Assembly: GCA_001599295.1 (NCBI GenBank)
Contig: BCGN01000003.1
Span: 411,148 to 475,147, forward strand
Source of the DNA: Sporopachydermia quercuum
Taxonomy: Eukaryota > Ascomycota > Sporopachydermiomycetes > Sporopachydermiales > Sporopachydermiaceae
Length of the DNA: 64,000 nucleotides
Direction: 5' to 3'
The stretch's first letter is position 1, and every line of letters begins with the position of its first letter. Under the pieces are notes generated by a model. The model saw only the letters and a list, made by a program, of their open reading frames with translations, did not search any database and was not told the origin of the DNA. Shown piece after piece: positions 1 to 11,455 of the stretch. The translations under genes were made by a program, and so were the position numbers.

Positions 1-981
1 GGTTAATAGTAACCACAGTAGTATTGAATGTAAAATATAAACTATATATCGAATTAATTAGAGTATACTTACAATATTTATTCTGTGTTAGTATGATAGT
101 AACACTAATAATAACAACAATGACAATTAGATGTAATTTGTTGATTAAGTCGGTACGTAAACCAATTGACCCGACAACGATAGTGCAACATAATTAAGAA
201 CGAGAACCTGAATATTCGGTGCTTAGGTTAAACCATTATTTCCAATCCACTGCATCATCATCGAAATACCCAGAAACTACCAGAAATGTTACCCTTCATT
301 TATTACTAACTACCCATTATATTTAATAATTGCATGTCTCACATTTTTTTCATCAATCTGTTTTCTTGGGTTCACGACTCTTTCTTTAATTTTTTAACTA
401 AAATGCCAACTGATCGATAACAAATGAACTGTCATATAAGTAATAGAAGGAGTAGCACTCTAGAAGCCATATGAAGAGGATTGATTAGAGAGGAACACAA
501 ACGTCGATATAAAAGCTAGAAATAAAAGATTAAGAAAGGCCAGACCATAAGAGTACACGATAACAACTCGGTCTAAAAGGAGTTTTCGATGTATTTTGAG
601 GCAGGAAAAAAAAAATGGAGAAGTTTGAAGTTAATAGTTTTAAGATTGTTCTATTATAGTAAGAATATTAGAACAATCAAGTTAAATATCTGAATAGAGA
701 AGATGATAATAATCAAACGAGATCGTGTTCTCGTTCTCTATTCGAACTACTGGTTGAAAATATATATATTGGACAACTGTCTTATTTATTGTAGATGTAG
801 TAGTACATTTTTCTATTTTTTTCTTCACTCTTCTTACAAAACAACTGTTAATAGACGGTTGAAAATATAAGAGAAATACCTAGATTAATAAAATTCCTTT
901 AACTAGACTAGTAAAAGAAACTCTATCATCAGTGAGCTGTTGGCTGATGTTTCGTTCTTTATAATTTGCGCTATTGACTCC

Positions 982-1012
<31 letters not shown>

Positions 1013-1646
1013 TCGTTTTATGCTTCATCATCATATTCCTCTTTCAAGTTTACTTCTTTAATGTCCCAAATAATTGGCCATTTTTGTCCATTTTTGTCCA
1101 TTTTTGATCTCCGATAAACTCACCACCTTAAAAGTTCCATAGGACTTGTTTTCCACGCAGAACTCAATAGTTTATTAACAGAAAAGCCACCTTAGGGAAA
1201 ACTTTCACGTCGAATTCTCGNAGATTCTTGATTATTCGAAGTAGGACTGATTGAAGATGAGCAGATAAAAGAATAATTCATAAGAAATATAAAAAGATAG
1301 AGAAAGATGAGAGATTTCCTCTTTTTAGATTGCTTACAGGAGATCATATATTTATGTTTATGATCTCGAAGGTATAGGTAAACAGAATCTATCAGATATT
1401 TAGTGGGAAGGAAATGAATCACAATCAAGCAGATATAATCATCAGTTGTTCTTGTTCTTGTTCTTATTTTCATTATTCTAGTCTGAATATATTGGCAAAT
1501 AAATTAACTAATAAGGCTTTTTGTATATAGACTTCACTACTGCGTATCTTAGAGCTAATTAAGATAAACAACAAATAACAGAAGTATCAATACTAGTGAC
1601 AGCAGCAATTAGTAAGTCATCAATACACGATCAACAGCTGGTTCCA
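1..1646. other. Intergenic, no gene seen
   Basis: No open frame here looks coding on either strand. The stretch is AT-rich and holds a CTTT microsatellite (about 980-1015) and an 11-nt tandem TTTTTGTCCAT unit repeated from about 1078 to 1105. It lies 3' of the U2SURP-like gene, whose frame may run on to about 1647. Confidence 0.6.
979..1015. repeat. (CTTT)n microsatellite
   Basis: About eight to nine tandem CTTT units ending in CGTTTTA. It is a simple sequence repeat with no sign of a function. Confidence 0.9.
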
Positions 1647-1967
1647 TCAATCAAAGGTAATAACATCATTAATGATCTCAATCTCATCATCTCCAGCGTT
1701 ATTACTATTGCGATTCTTCTTGTCAGCGCTGTTGCTTCTTGTCCTATCATCACTACTAACCGTAGGTCTCATATTGGTATTTCTCTCTCTAATGGTTTTT
1801 ACAGCATCCTTTATTCTTTCATCACCATCATCACTCAATTTTATTGCACCATTGACATTAATATTTCCATGCCCACGATCNTTGTCAATAATATTTTTAC
1901 CCATATCCTGTGATTGCTGTTTATATCGTGGTTCCATTCTATCCATTTCAGCAGGTGTTCTTTTTGG

Positions 1968-4900
1968 TTAAGTTACCTCCTGTTGAACCTCCTCGTGGTC
2001 TCCAAATGATTCTTTTTCAATACTATCTTCTTTTTCAGTTGCCTCATGATCCAACCAAACAACTTTCGCATTATTCTTCCCGGTTACATCAACAATTCCT
2101 TGTAACATAACTTCACCTCTATGAAACAACGATCTTAACAATTCAACGCTACAACCAGTACTTGTTCCACTATCTCCAGTTATTTCACTGCCACGCAATA
2201 AATCTGTAGATGTAAACACATCATTTCTTAACCAACAATCAATTAATTTAGAAACTGACTGAACAAACAATGACCAGTTTCTTTCATCTGCAGTGTTCAG
2301 CCANGTTTTGAAGTGAAACAATTGTAGAAATGTAAATGGCAATCTTGCTCGTAAGGCTTTGATATAATTCACGGGATCGCCTTCGATATATTTCTTTGTT
2401 TCCTTATCACATGCTAGATTGAAAATAATATNATTAAGAACATAAAGTCTTGATAGTATTAGTTTTGATAATTTCGCAGGAGAAAGCATTTCATTATTGG
2501 CACTGGGTGATGAATTTCTTGAGTCATTCTTTGATTTATATTTCTTTCTCGAATTATATTTCTTACCATCATTATTATTGCTGATGCTGCTATTGCTATT
2601 AATGCTACTATTGCCATCACTATTCTCATCGTTTTCCTGATTTTCAAGTCCTCCATAGTAAACACTTTCAATACTATTACATATATTATCAATAATCTCT
2701 TTCCCAGCATAACATTTACTTATCGCAAATCCCATCACTCTTGCGATATCAACTCTTCTCAANTCTAAATTCTGCAATAATAATCTCAAGTGTACCTCAG
2801 AATACGTAGCAAGATAATTCAGGTTGCTTCTTCTTAATGGCATATAATTAATCTTCTGTTGAGAATATGGAATATTAGAAAAACCTGTTGCTTTGCTTGA
2901 TGCATATAAGCTATCAAGTTTGGCTGTTTCCTCTTCACGCGATTTCGGGGTTTCTTGTAATTCAAGTTGATGATTCTCTTCCGCTAATTCTTCTATCATA
3001 TAGATGTAGGCGATTTTGGACCAATAAACACCATATCGCAAAGTTTCCTTCTAAAAATTATTGTCCCGGCTGGAAATTTACTTTTCCTTTCACTTTTAGA
3101 AAATGCTTTATAATATCTTTTATAANCATCAGCTGCTAGCGAGTCATTTGACAATTCAATGCTTGGCCAACGGTCCAAACCAGCGATTTGTTCTTGAACA
3201 TATCTTTCGAGATTTTCTAGATCTGAATTGTTATGAGAAGAAGCGGTAGTGATATTATTGGTTGGAGTAGTAGTAGAAAGATCAATTGCAGCAGGATCAA
3301 CAACTGTTTGATTCTGTTTCCAGCCACTTGCTATACAGAATAGCTTCCAACGGTAATAGACATGTAATGGATTAGCAGTGTTGAATAAGAATTCATATAG
3401 CTCATTATCACGCTCCTTTCGCATGAGAATGGCCTCAAAAATAGGTCCGTAAGCTAACACGTTTTCGATCGTTAAATGAATGATTCTGAGCATATGCAGA
3501 GATTCAGGATATTTGACTTGGATCTCCGATACCTCAGGAGTCTGTTGCCGAAGATACNTATCTTCCGTTAGCCGGTCATGTTCTCGGTTCGGTAATCGTC
3601 GTCCTCCTTTCCNTCTGTCTTTGATCATAGCAGCTAAATCTTTCTGATAAGGTTGANATAAGTAAACTCCTCCGAACGGAGCCCAGTGTTTCCGCGTTCC
3701 GATAATCTCTGGGGGAATAGTTGCCGAGAATGTTTGCATGTCCACTTTGCTTACAAATTTAACAGCTAGTCTTCTCCCTTCTCCACAGTGATATTTTTCA
3801 AGTTTTTCATGGAAATATTCCGCTATCCGACGACTTTTGAACTCAACAAATGCAACCGATCCTATAAGCTTGTAAACACAATTATTGAGTTTATCGTATG
3901 GAACAAGAACCACATTTTTAACCATTTGTGTTTCAATCGGAATACCGAGAGAGGAAAACATTTGCTCTAAATTGGCCTCTGTGAACTTTGGAGGTAACCC
4001 CACAATCCGAAGAATGAACGTGTCTTCCGCTAAACTTATAGTTGTACTATCTCGGTCATTATCATCTCCAAATAAGGTGTCAATTTGTCGGCCAAGTTCG
4101 AGATTCGATGATTCCNTTTCCTTGACATAAAGTTTGCGTCTTGGCATGGCTGGTGCTGTAGCAGAGGTATACCGAGAACGGAATACTTCTGGTTCGGAAG
4201 CACGTATTTTCTTAACCGAATTACAGTCAGCGATAACATAAGGNTTGTTTTGGGTCTCTGCTACCCGTTTTTGAGAATGTTTTGCCAAATCACGCTCCAT
4301 ATTTGGTAATAAGTCAGCTTTTGAAGGGAGAAAACTTGTACTGTCATTAATACCTGTGGCTGTACTTGTTGTTGAGTTTGTAGGTACAATAGGGGCACGT
4401 GGATTCAATCTCGGATCAGCACTTTGAACATGCGGCGCAGCTGCAGAAAAACTCTTCTGATTCAAACCCGGTTTACTTCTAAAATCAGAATTTCGTAATT
4501 GTGGTGTAGCTATAGCTGCACGTGTATTGATGCTCCTATTTATATTACTATCAGCATCACTACGCCTATTAACTGTATGCGTATCTTTATCCAATAAAGG
4601 GATATCAAATGCCATTCCCAACTCATCGAACAGATCAACCTGTTCATCGGGAGCAAGCTGGGAATACAGGTCATAGTCAAGGGATCTATCTGAAACATGA
4701 AAATGGTGGTAATTTTGTTGATAATGTTGGTGCTAAGAGCTCCTTTGCCGTTGATATTTATACCGCTGGGTTTGTTGATATTCGGCTCGGAAATCCTTAT
4801 TTTGTCGAGACCAATTACCAGAAGAATCAAAATCTCGGCGCTCATTCTGACTGGAATGAGCTCCATCCCATTTTTTGTTGCGATAATCTCTGGATCTATT

Positions 4901-5621
4901 CCAGGTCCTATTCGGATTCCAGTTCCGATACCAGTGGGAACTACGTCGATCGTAGTTATTCCGATTCGGACCTTCGGCATATCGTTCTTTCAAAGATTTC
5001 GAACGATCCCAAATATTGCTTACACCCGTTAACTTTTCATCATCGTCCAATTTTTCATAATGCAACTCCGGTCGGACGTAGTAGTTTGTCGAGTACATTG
5101 AAGAGCTCCCCCCAAATATCGGCTTTGGTTTTCTTTGNCTTTGGTTTTGCAGAAATGGGTTCCGCTTCGTCTTCCGAGCCAGACGGAAGCAATACATGAA
5201 ATTCATCATCATCGTCATCAATTCCGTCATCTAATCGAAATGGAACGCCTTCTGAAGTACCCGAAGAATTACGTCTTCCTTCTATTGTGCCATTTTTCTT
5301 ACTATTGTTTTGACTACTATTATTGTTAGGATTCTCAGTCAAATCAATGTATGTTCCCCTGAGATTTTCTATAGGATTACTTCCAGATGCCGATGTCAAA
5401 ATATTAGAGGATTCTTCATAAGAAGGTCTAGGTTTTGAATATAAAGCCTCATCTTCATCATCAGAATCTAACCAACCAGCAGGGATGCCATTGACACTTG
5501 CAATTCTTCGTGGTGGAGTAGTTGATTGATTAGGTTTATTGGTATCAANGGAAGAGCCCGAAAGGTTTGAATTTGTTTGTTCAAAGACTTTAGAGCGCTG
5601 TGACGCCATTTGGTTTAGCAC
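1968..5621 (-). CDS. U2SURP/SR140-like U2 snRNP protein, interrupted as assembled
   Basis: Domain order fits U2SURP (SR140), a U2 snRNP-associated splicing factor: an acidic, low-complexity N-terminus (5621-5100), an RRM (about 4040-3740; FILRIVGLPP then VAFVEF), a SURP motif (about 3500-3320; YGPIFEAILM, then HVYYRWKLF) and a CID-like C-terminal domain (about 2850-2200). The sequence does not form one frame. The reading frame changes near 5100-5140 at or close to a GGGGGG run, an in-frame TAG lies at 4733-4735, and the frame changes again near 3005. After the TAA at 1968 the same frame stays open and hydrophilic down to about 1647. No canonical intron with a TACTAAC branch site explains these breaks, unlike other genes in this window. 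Either the assembly has small errors here or the copy is decaying. Domain assignment is fairly sure; exact exon structure is not. Confidence 0.65.
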
Positions 5622-6371
5622 TATATCATCGTCTCACCATTCGAACACGATTGAAAGAGAAAGCGTAAGTGATGCGGTTAGATGTTGAACGAAGACTTGA
5701 GAGAAAATAGNATACAGCAGTTGCTATGATAAAATCAAATGCACGCGCCGCTAAAAATACATATAATATAACAGATTAACTACCAAAAACAACCGTAGTT
5801 CTCTCAATTGAGCGTTAATTCAGTGTTTCGGTTCTTTCAAAGACCAAGTGATTATTGAGTAAAGCACCCCCAATGACGCATGCAATTCTCTGGGCTTGAA
5901 TTTAGAATTGTCNATCGTCCTGTACTAAGTCGTGTAATTCTCAATAAACATAGACTAGTCAGTTAAAAAAAAAGAAGCAGGTTTTATGCTGATCAGCTGT
6001 CTATACTTACAATTTTAAGGGTCCATAATAATGAACAGAATANAAGCTTCAGCAGATGAGAACTACTTATGTTATGGTGATAAAATAACAAACGATTATG
6101 TGATCATGTATTATCAGTGTGGCTTTTAAGTTCAATGCACATGATTTCCATAGTTGGAAGTTAATGTGGCNTTGACCACCACAGAAAGACTGAAGACCAC
6201 ACTTACAGAGAGTAAGTAATATGGGGAATGTGGTTACAAATAGAAATTGAGATATGAAAATAAGCAAAAAGAAAAGAAGCGAAGATATGATAGCAAAGTA
6301 TACTCATCATAAATATTATTATTGACTATAAGCTTGAATATGATTTTGAGAGCAATTTTATTACACATTTC
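5622..6371. other. Intergenic
   Basis: This is the upstream region of the U2SURP-like gene and the 3' side of TVP18. I see no coding frame, RNA gene or clear repeat. Confidence 0.6.
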
Positions 6372-7075
6372 TTAATTTCGGACAATATTCTGAGCTAAGT
6401 TGTCGCCTCCTAATGTTGAAGATTGTTTAAAATCTTCATGAGTGAGAGCACCTAGTGCATAACACACAGAGATCATTGTAAATAGAATGGCCACAGCTAA
6501 TAAAGATGTAACTTGGACACTCATTGAAACGTATTGAATAACAGCATTTAGCATGTAAAAGCCTGAACGTAACCAATGATGTTGGAAACCTCTAATGAAG
6601 TTTTTAAAATCCTCGGTAAAAGGACAGATTTTCAGTAAGAAAGGTACTTCCACGAACAACACAACTAGTCCTTGCACACTTGGAGATAACGTTAGTAAAN
6701 ATAAAGCTAAAAAACCAAGAATCATCAACAACAAACTTAGCCCAACTTACATGCAGATAATAGCAAAGACAATCACTACTGAGAAATGGAAAATATTAGC
6801 AATACCTAAGGCAATGCACAGAATAACAGAAACCAATCCAAGCCTATTCAATCGTTAGCAATGCAACAGTCAACGTAGTTCTCTAAACACTAAATACCAG
6901 AACAACATACCATTGCCCATAAAGGCTGGGAAAGTTAGTAACTAAATCTCAATTGTTTCTGTTTTAGCGCACAGATCAAATCACATTCTCACCCTTTTGA
7001 TCCTTGCTCTTTCTTTTCAACATACCTGTAATTCCTATCTCCCAGTTCTTCTTTAAATGATTCCAAAAATCTCAT
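6372..7075 (-). CDS. TVP18: Golgi membrane protein Tvp18, four exons
   Basis: Tvp18 is a small multi-pass Golgi vesicle protein. Exons on the minus strand are 7075..7026, 6925..6911, 6843..6751 and 6678..6372. Together they make 465 nt, a 154-residue protein, close to the 167 of S. cerevisiae Tvp18. Conserved segments join exactly across the junctions: NYSLYGQW spans exons 1-2-3, SVILCIALGIANIFHF lies in exon 3, and IVQGLVVLFVEVPFLLKICP opens exon 4. Introns are 100, 67 and 72 nt with GTATGT or GTAAGT donors, TACTAAC or GCTAAC branch sites a few bases from the acceptor, and AG acceptors. Exon 2 is only 15 nt. Four hydrophobic segments are visible. The start is the ATG at 7075, the only one giving a continuous spliced frame. 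One ambiguous base lies inside intron 3. Confidence 0.92.
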
Positions 7076-7696
7076 GGCGAAAATCTATTGATCGATCCTA
7101 GAAGTTTCAGATTCAAAACTGAAAAAGTTAATCAAAGGTTTGAAACATGCCTTTTAATATTCCATTATTTTCTTTTATATAANGATAGCGCTCCTTCATC
7201 AATAACAACCTTCCTCCTTTGTTATTTATTGATCCTGTACAGCAAGATGACCGGATCGAANGTCACGCAGGGAGACTTGAAGNGCCCCAACTGAAGTGTC
7301 CAAGATGCAAGAATAAATGAATGGAGAGATACNACGAGTACTTTACATTGAACAATATTCTCTATTTTTTAATTTANTACGATGAATTACAGATTATATT
7401 CTACAGTATTGAGAATAGATTGATAAGAAACAAATATCAAACGATACCAGAGAATAATACACAATATTCTTCTATAATCGTCAGATTTCCTATATAAATG
7501 ATTACATAATCTCATAGGATTCAACTGACATTTTTCTCCGCCAAAAATTCATTTTTGCTCTAAATAGTGNTTCATCAGACATAAAAATGTGCTTGAAAAG
7601 GGTTACTCTAGTCGAATTACTTGGGGTAAGTGAAAGGCATAAAAGTTTCAATGCATTTCGAAAACTCATATTTTGAGATTAGCGTGTTGCGCCAAA
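7076..7696. other. Divergent intergenic region TVP18 / methyltransferase
   Basis: Shared upstream region of two divergent genes. It contains a short coding-like frame at about 7197-7319 (plus strand) ending in LKCPRCKNK and a stop, with no recognisable exon before it; see findings. Confidence 0.5.
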
Positions 7697-8341
7697 ATGG
7701 CTGATCTGACGGCACAAGAAATAGACTTGATTCGATCTCAGCACTACTGGAATGAACGATATGCAAAAGCTGAGTCAAATGAAACATTTGACTGGCTCTT
7801 CACATGGGAGAAGTTGAGTCCCTGGATACAGAAGTATATCCCTGATAANAGTAAGACGATTTTGATGTTGGGTTGTGGTAATAGTACGCTGAGTGCGGAT
7901 ATGTATGATAATGGATATCAGAACATAGTAAACGTTGACTTCTCAGCTGTATGTATTGAAGAGATGGCTAAGATGAACTCTGAAAGAACGAAAATGAAAT
8001 GGGTTGTAGCCGATGTAATGGATATGAAATTTTTGGAAGATGAAAGTATTGATNTCGCGCTTGATAAAGCTACTCTTGATGCTTTTCTTAGCTATCGTGG
8101 CAGCGTATGGGAACTACCCCCAGAGATCAAAGAAGATTGTGACAAATATATGAACGAAGTACACAGAATACTGAAGAAGGATCATCCTTTCTTATGTATA
8201 TCGTTTAGACAGCCTCATTTTCTTAAACCTGTGTTGGCGAGGCCTGATTACTGGTCATTTGATTACGGTCCTGTTGATGAAGAAAATGCCAATAAAGGTT
8301 TCGTAACATACTATGGGTTTAGGATGATAAAATACAGTTGA
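7697..8341 (+). CDS. EEF1AKMT4-like class I SAM methyltransferase
   Basis: A 214-residue class I methyltransferase of the EEF1AKMT4/METTL13-N type, whose human members methylate lysines of translation elongation factor 1A. Visible family marks are QHYWNERY near the N-terminus, the SAM-binding loop MLGCGNSTLS (motif I), NVDFS ending the second strand (acidic residue binding the SAM ribose), the WVVADVMDM segment and LDKATLDAFLS (motif IV/V, typical LDKGTLDA). The start is taken at the ATG at 7697 (AAAATGG context), giving MADLTAQEID; the ATG-like codon upstream at 7673 adds only an unconserved leader. There are two ambiguous bases inside the frame. The substrate is inferred from the family only. 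Confidence 0.8.
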   Translation: MADLTAQEIDLIRSQHYWNERYAKAESNETFDWLFTWEKLSPWIQKYIPDXSKTILMLGCGNSTLSADMYDNGYQNIVNVDFSAVCIEEMAKMNSERTKMKWVVADVMDMKFLEDESIDXALDKATLDAFLSYRGSVWELPPEIKEDCDKYMNEVHRILKKDHPFLCISFRQPHFLKPVLARPDYWSFDYGPVDEENANKGFVTYYGFRMIKYS

Positions 8342-9189
8342 AAATTTATGAGAATAGATAGGCTCTACTGTCTGAACCAATANTAGACGCAAAATTCATA
8401 ATAATTATCAAGTATTTCCGGGAACTAATTTCGAGAACCAGTAATTAGTTATAATTAGTTCTAATAAATCACCGATCGAGCTTTCATTCATCAAGCGAAC
8501 GAACATCGAGTCTTCTTCTGATGTGAGAGAACCAGTACCTGCATAAAGATGCTTCTTTATACTTATTAGCTGCATGAACTTGACTTCAACTGCGCTCAAC
8601 AGGTATTCGAAGAGTCCTAGCTGATATTATCATCCACAACTCTATCATCAAACCCAATGTTATACTATTTTGGCGTGTTCTCGGCCATCTCATGAGTGAG
8701 TCCTATCATATTGGCTTCATGTAATGAAGTAATAAAATATTAAAACAACAAATTGATCGTCTTACCGTCTTATAGCCCCTATTTTCTAACGAATCTTTTA
8801 CATGTCGTATACATGTCGTATACTTTCCTTTAATTTAAGCCGAGACTAAAATTTTGCAAGAGTTCTGCATCTCATTTCCTTTTCATCACGACTGGTTTCC
8901 AGAAACCAGATCCATTGACATTCAGCGCATATCAATCCTGTACAGATGAACAAATCACCCAACTATTCAAATCAGTCATTTATTTCACTTCGATGATCGC
9001 ATTATTTACTTTTATTTTCTCCTCGGAGCAATAAGCAACTTATTAGTTGCAGTCTCAATTACATGTACTGAATTTCTGGTCCATATTGATTGAATCAATT
9101 CCTCGGTAAGTGTAGTACTGAGAATGCTCTTGAAATGACAACGGATTAGTGTCAAATTACCTAGTAAATGTTAGATTACAACTTTTTTT
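8342..9189. other. Intergenic, possible gene remnant
   Basis: No intact gene. A minus-strand frame from about 8620 to 8408 looks coding (LFEYLLSAVEVKF, then a hydrophilic tail and stop) but has no start and no recognised family. A short direct repeat of ACATGTCGTAT lies at about 8800-8822. Confidence 0.45.
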
Positions 9190-9225
9190 GGCGATCTCAC
9201 CAGTTGCTACATCTTTTTGCGTACG
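9190..9225 (+). repeat. Left TIR of the MULE-like element
   Basis: Begins GGCGATCTCACCAGT and continues into GCTAC and TTTTTGCGTA. It matches the right end in inverted orientation with a few differences and a length change in the T-run. Confidence 0.8.
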
Positions 9226-9547
9226 TAAACTAGTGTTATGGTGTACATTAAAATCTTATGCATAACTCATGTACAATCAGTGCAACATTTAAACTTTAAA
9301 TAACAAAGATTCACTTAATGCACTAATATGCATAAATTAAAGACCTTAATAATGCTACATACTCATGCATATAATTGAATTCTTATGTTTANTCTTTTTT
9401 TTTAGCCGATATATAAGTTTCTTTTACCTTGTGTATCCGAACAAGCCTCAAAGTTTTATATGAATTAAGTAGATAATCAGAATANTACGAAACTATCGTA
9501 ATATATATATAAAACGTAATACAATACAACAAGTCATTTTTAATAGC

Positions 9548-10420
9548 ATGCATAGATGTTGAAAACCGATTAGGGCTTAACTAATAAGAAAGAGCTTCAA
9601 CTAAAAGTTCAATCAAGTTAAGATTAAATCAAAGCTGTTTAAATCAGCTCTAAGTGTACCTTGTTATTTTACAAAACTCTAGAATAACTCTTCATCTAAA
9701 TAAGGATAGATGAATCAGATGAAACTCTTTCAGTTTGTTCAATTCTTCGATATACCAGGGCATTCTCACCTCTGGTATTTCACAGTTCTACATATAAATT
9801 TTTTGTGGCATTATTCTATCTTTTATTTTTGGAATTCTATTTAAACAAGGGGTTTCTCTTTTTTTTTTTGATTATTCCTTTTATTCTGCTTATTGTTATT
9901 GATACAAATGATGAATACATATATCATCGAATACACTATCAGAGGAACGCACTAGTAAGTGGTTCACTGTACTGATCTACTAGAACAGGTATTCACTACC
10001 GCTTGGTTAAGGGAAACGCACACAAGTGGTTCACTTAACTGTTCAGGAAAGCTTTGTATTGCGATCATTAGTGTTCAATATCTCGTGCACGCCCTCAATA
10101 ATTCTGCAGGTATTTATAATTTATGCTATAGAATTCCAAAAATAAAAGATAGAATAATGCCACAAAAAATTTATATGTAGAACTGTGAAATACCAGAGGT
10201 GAGAATGCCCTGGTATATCGAAGAATTGAACAAACTGAAAGAGTTTCATCTGATTCATCTATCCTTATTTAGATGAAGAGTTATTCTAGAGTTTTGTAAA
10301 ATAACAAGGTACACTTAGAGCTGATTTAAACAGCTTTGATTTAATCTTAACTTGATTGAACTTTTAGTTGAAGCTCTTTCTTATTAGTTAAGCCCTAATC
10401 GGTTTTCAACATCTATGCAT
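9548..10420. repeat. Perfect 293-bp inverted repeat with 287-bp spacer
   Basis: Arm 1 is 9548..9840 and arm 2 is 10128..10420. I compared the arms base by base and found no mismatch; a weaker match extends about 5 bp further out on each side. The spacer (9841-10127) holds two copies of AAGTGGTTCACT (9956 and 10023) but no convincing gene. The structure sits where the catalytic half of the MULE transposase should be, so it interrupts or replaces it. It could be a fold-back element, a recent inverted duplication, or an assembly artefact. Confidence 0.9.
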
Positions 10421-10930
10421 CCTATCAGAATCCGTAGAAATCATCTTTTGTTTCCCTTGAAACAAATAAATGTGTACAGGGAAAGTAATTCCATAACATG
10501 TTGACTTATAATGCTAAATAANGGTGTTTCCGGTCAATTACAGTGTACGTGGCGTACATATATACCAAGTCTTTTATTGTTTATACATCGCCAGGCAGGA
10601 CAGCCTTGTGAGCAAAGAATAGGTACTTGATGTGCCCTTTCTTCACACAAACTTTAAACCAATAGTCTTTTGACATAGTATGAAGTGTATAGTTAGTTTA
10701 CCCCAGAATCACCTTTTGGCTTTCGTTTCTTTGTCTTGTAGCGTAAATCCGAAATATCTCTCGGTTTTAGGGGCACGTGATTAATACCTTTCTCCATAAT
10801 TTCACTGAAATGTGTAGGTCCACTGAATATTTTCTCAATTACTTATTTTTGTTATATTACCCAAAGCCTTTAATTTTAGGAGTTGTGAGACTGATTGAAA
10901 ACGGTGAAGACTAAGATTAAAAAAATAATC

Positions 10931-11003
10931 ATAACAGGCTAATTTAGCAAAAGAGTTGAAATCGTAAGCTAAGGTTGGCACCTCGATGTCGACTCAACCT
11001 ATA
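10931..11003 (+). pseudogene. Mitochondrial LSU rRNA fragment (peptidyl-transferase region)
   Basis: Contains ATAACAGGCTAATTTAGC and then TTGGCACCTCGATGTCGACT, two of the most conserved stretches of large-subunit rRNA near its 3' end (the region that holds the omega intron site in yeast mitochondria). AT-rich spacer bases match yeast mitochondrial rather than nuclear 25S rRNA. Confidence 0.85.
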
Positions 11004-11112
11004 AAACACTAANTAATATATTGATAATAGAGATTTATAAATAATTAAATTATTTAATTCTTTTATTATTATGTACCTCTTCATGATTTTCATTTCTAAA
11101 TGTTTTATTGAT

Positions 11113-11270
11113 CATAATTAATTTTTTCTCAGCCTACAAATAATATTAAATAATTATCTCCAGTAACTAATATAATCATAAAGAATGTAAGTATAGCAAA
11201 AAATGCAAAGAATCTTTGTTGATGAGGATCTGATCTATTAATATTAAATGATCTGGATGTAATGTTAATA
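11113..11270 (-). pseudogene. Mitochondrial nad5 fragment
   Basis: The minus strand encodes [20 protein letters not shown], then VTGDNYL and FVGWEK, the conserved core of NADH dehydrogenase subunit 5. The W of FVGWE is written TGA (11131-11129), the mitochondrial tryptophan codon, so it cannot be read by the nuclear code. Only about 50 residues are present. Confidence 0.88.
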
Positions 11271-11361
11271 ATTGTAATAAATTATAAAATTATTAGAATA
11301 CTGTTAATTATAATACAAGCTAATAATAATCTTATCGTAAAATAAAATAATTAACCCCCAA

Positions 11362-11437
11362 GTTAAACTAACTCAATTGGTAGAGTGTTCGTTCGTTCTG
11401 TAGTCGAAATGTTTTAGGTTCGAGCCCCAAATTTAAC
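11362..11437 (+). tRNA. tRNA-like unit, probably mitochondrial and decayed
   Basis: GTTAAA (11362) pairs with TTTAAC (11432-11437) as an acceptor stem. ACTC/GAGT forms a D stem around AATTGGTA, and TTCG/CGAA brackets an anticodon loop. GGTTCGAGCCC gives a T arm with one mismatch. The anticodon position is best read as TGT (Thr), but base 33 is C and a U-U pair closes the loop, so identity is unsure. It sits among other mitochondrial fragments, which argues against an active nuclear tRNA gene. Confidence 0.45.
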
Positions 11438-11455
11438 AATAACCTTATAGAGTCA

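Noticed and set aside
2996-3041. A very short intron to explain the frame change in the U2SURP-like gene
   Set aside because: It would be about 39 nt without a TACTAAC-type branch site, unlike every other intron here (67-421 nt).
9959-10180. Open frame inside the inverted repeat
   Set aside because: It spans spacer and one arm, has no protein-like pattern and no family likeness.
9548-10420. Inverted-repeat arms as long terminal repeats of a retroelement
   Set aside because: The arms are in opposite orientation, with no primer site or internal coding region recognised between them.
11362-11437. Functional nuclear tRNA gene
   Set aside because: Mismatches in three stems, C at position 33, and flanking mitochondrial sequence on both sides.
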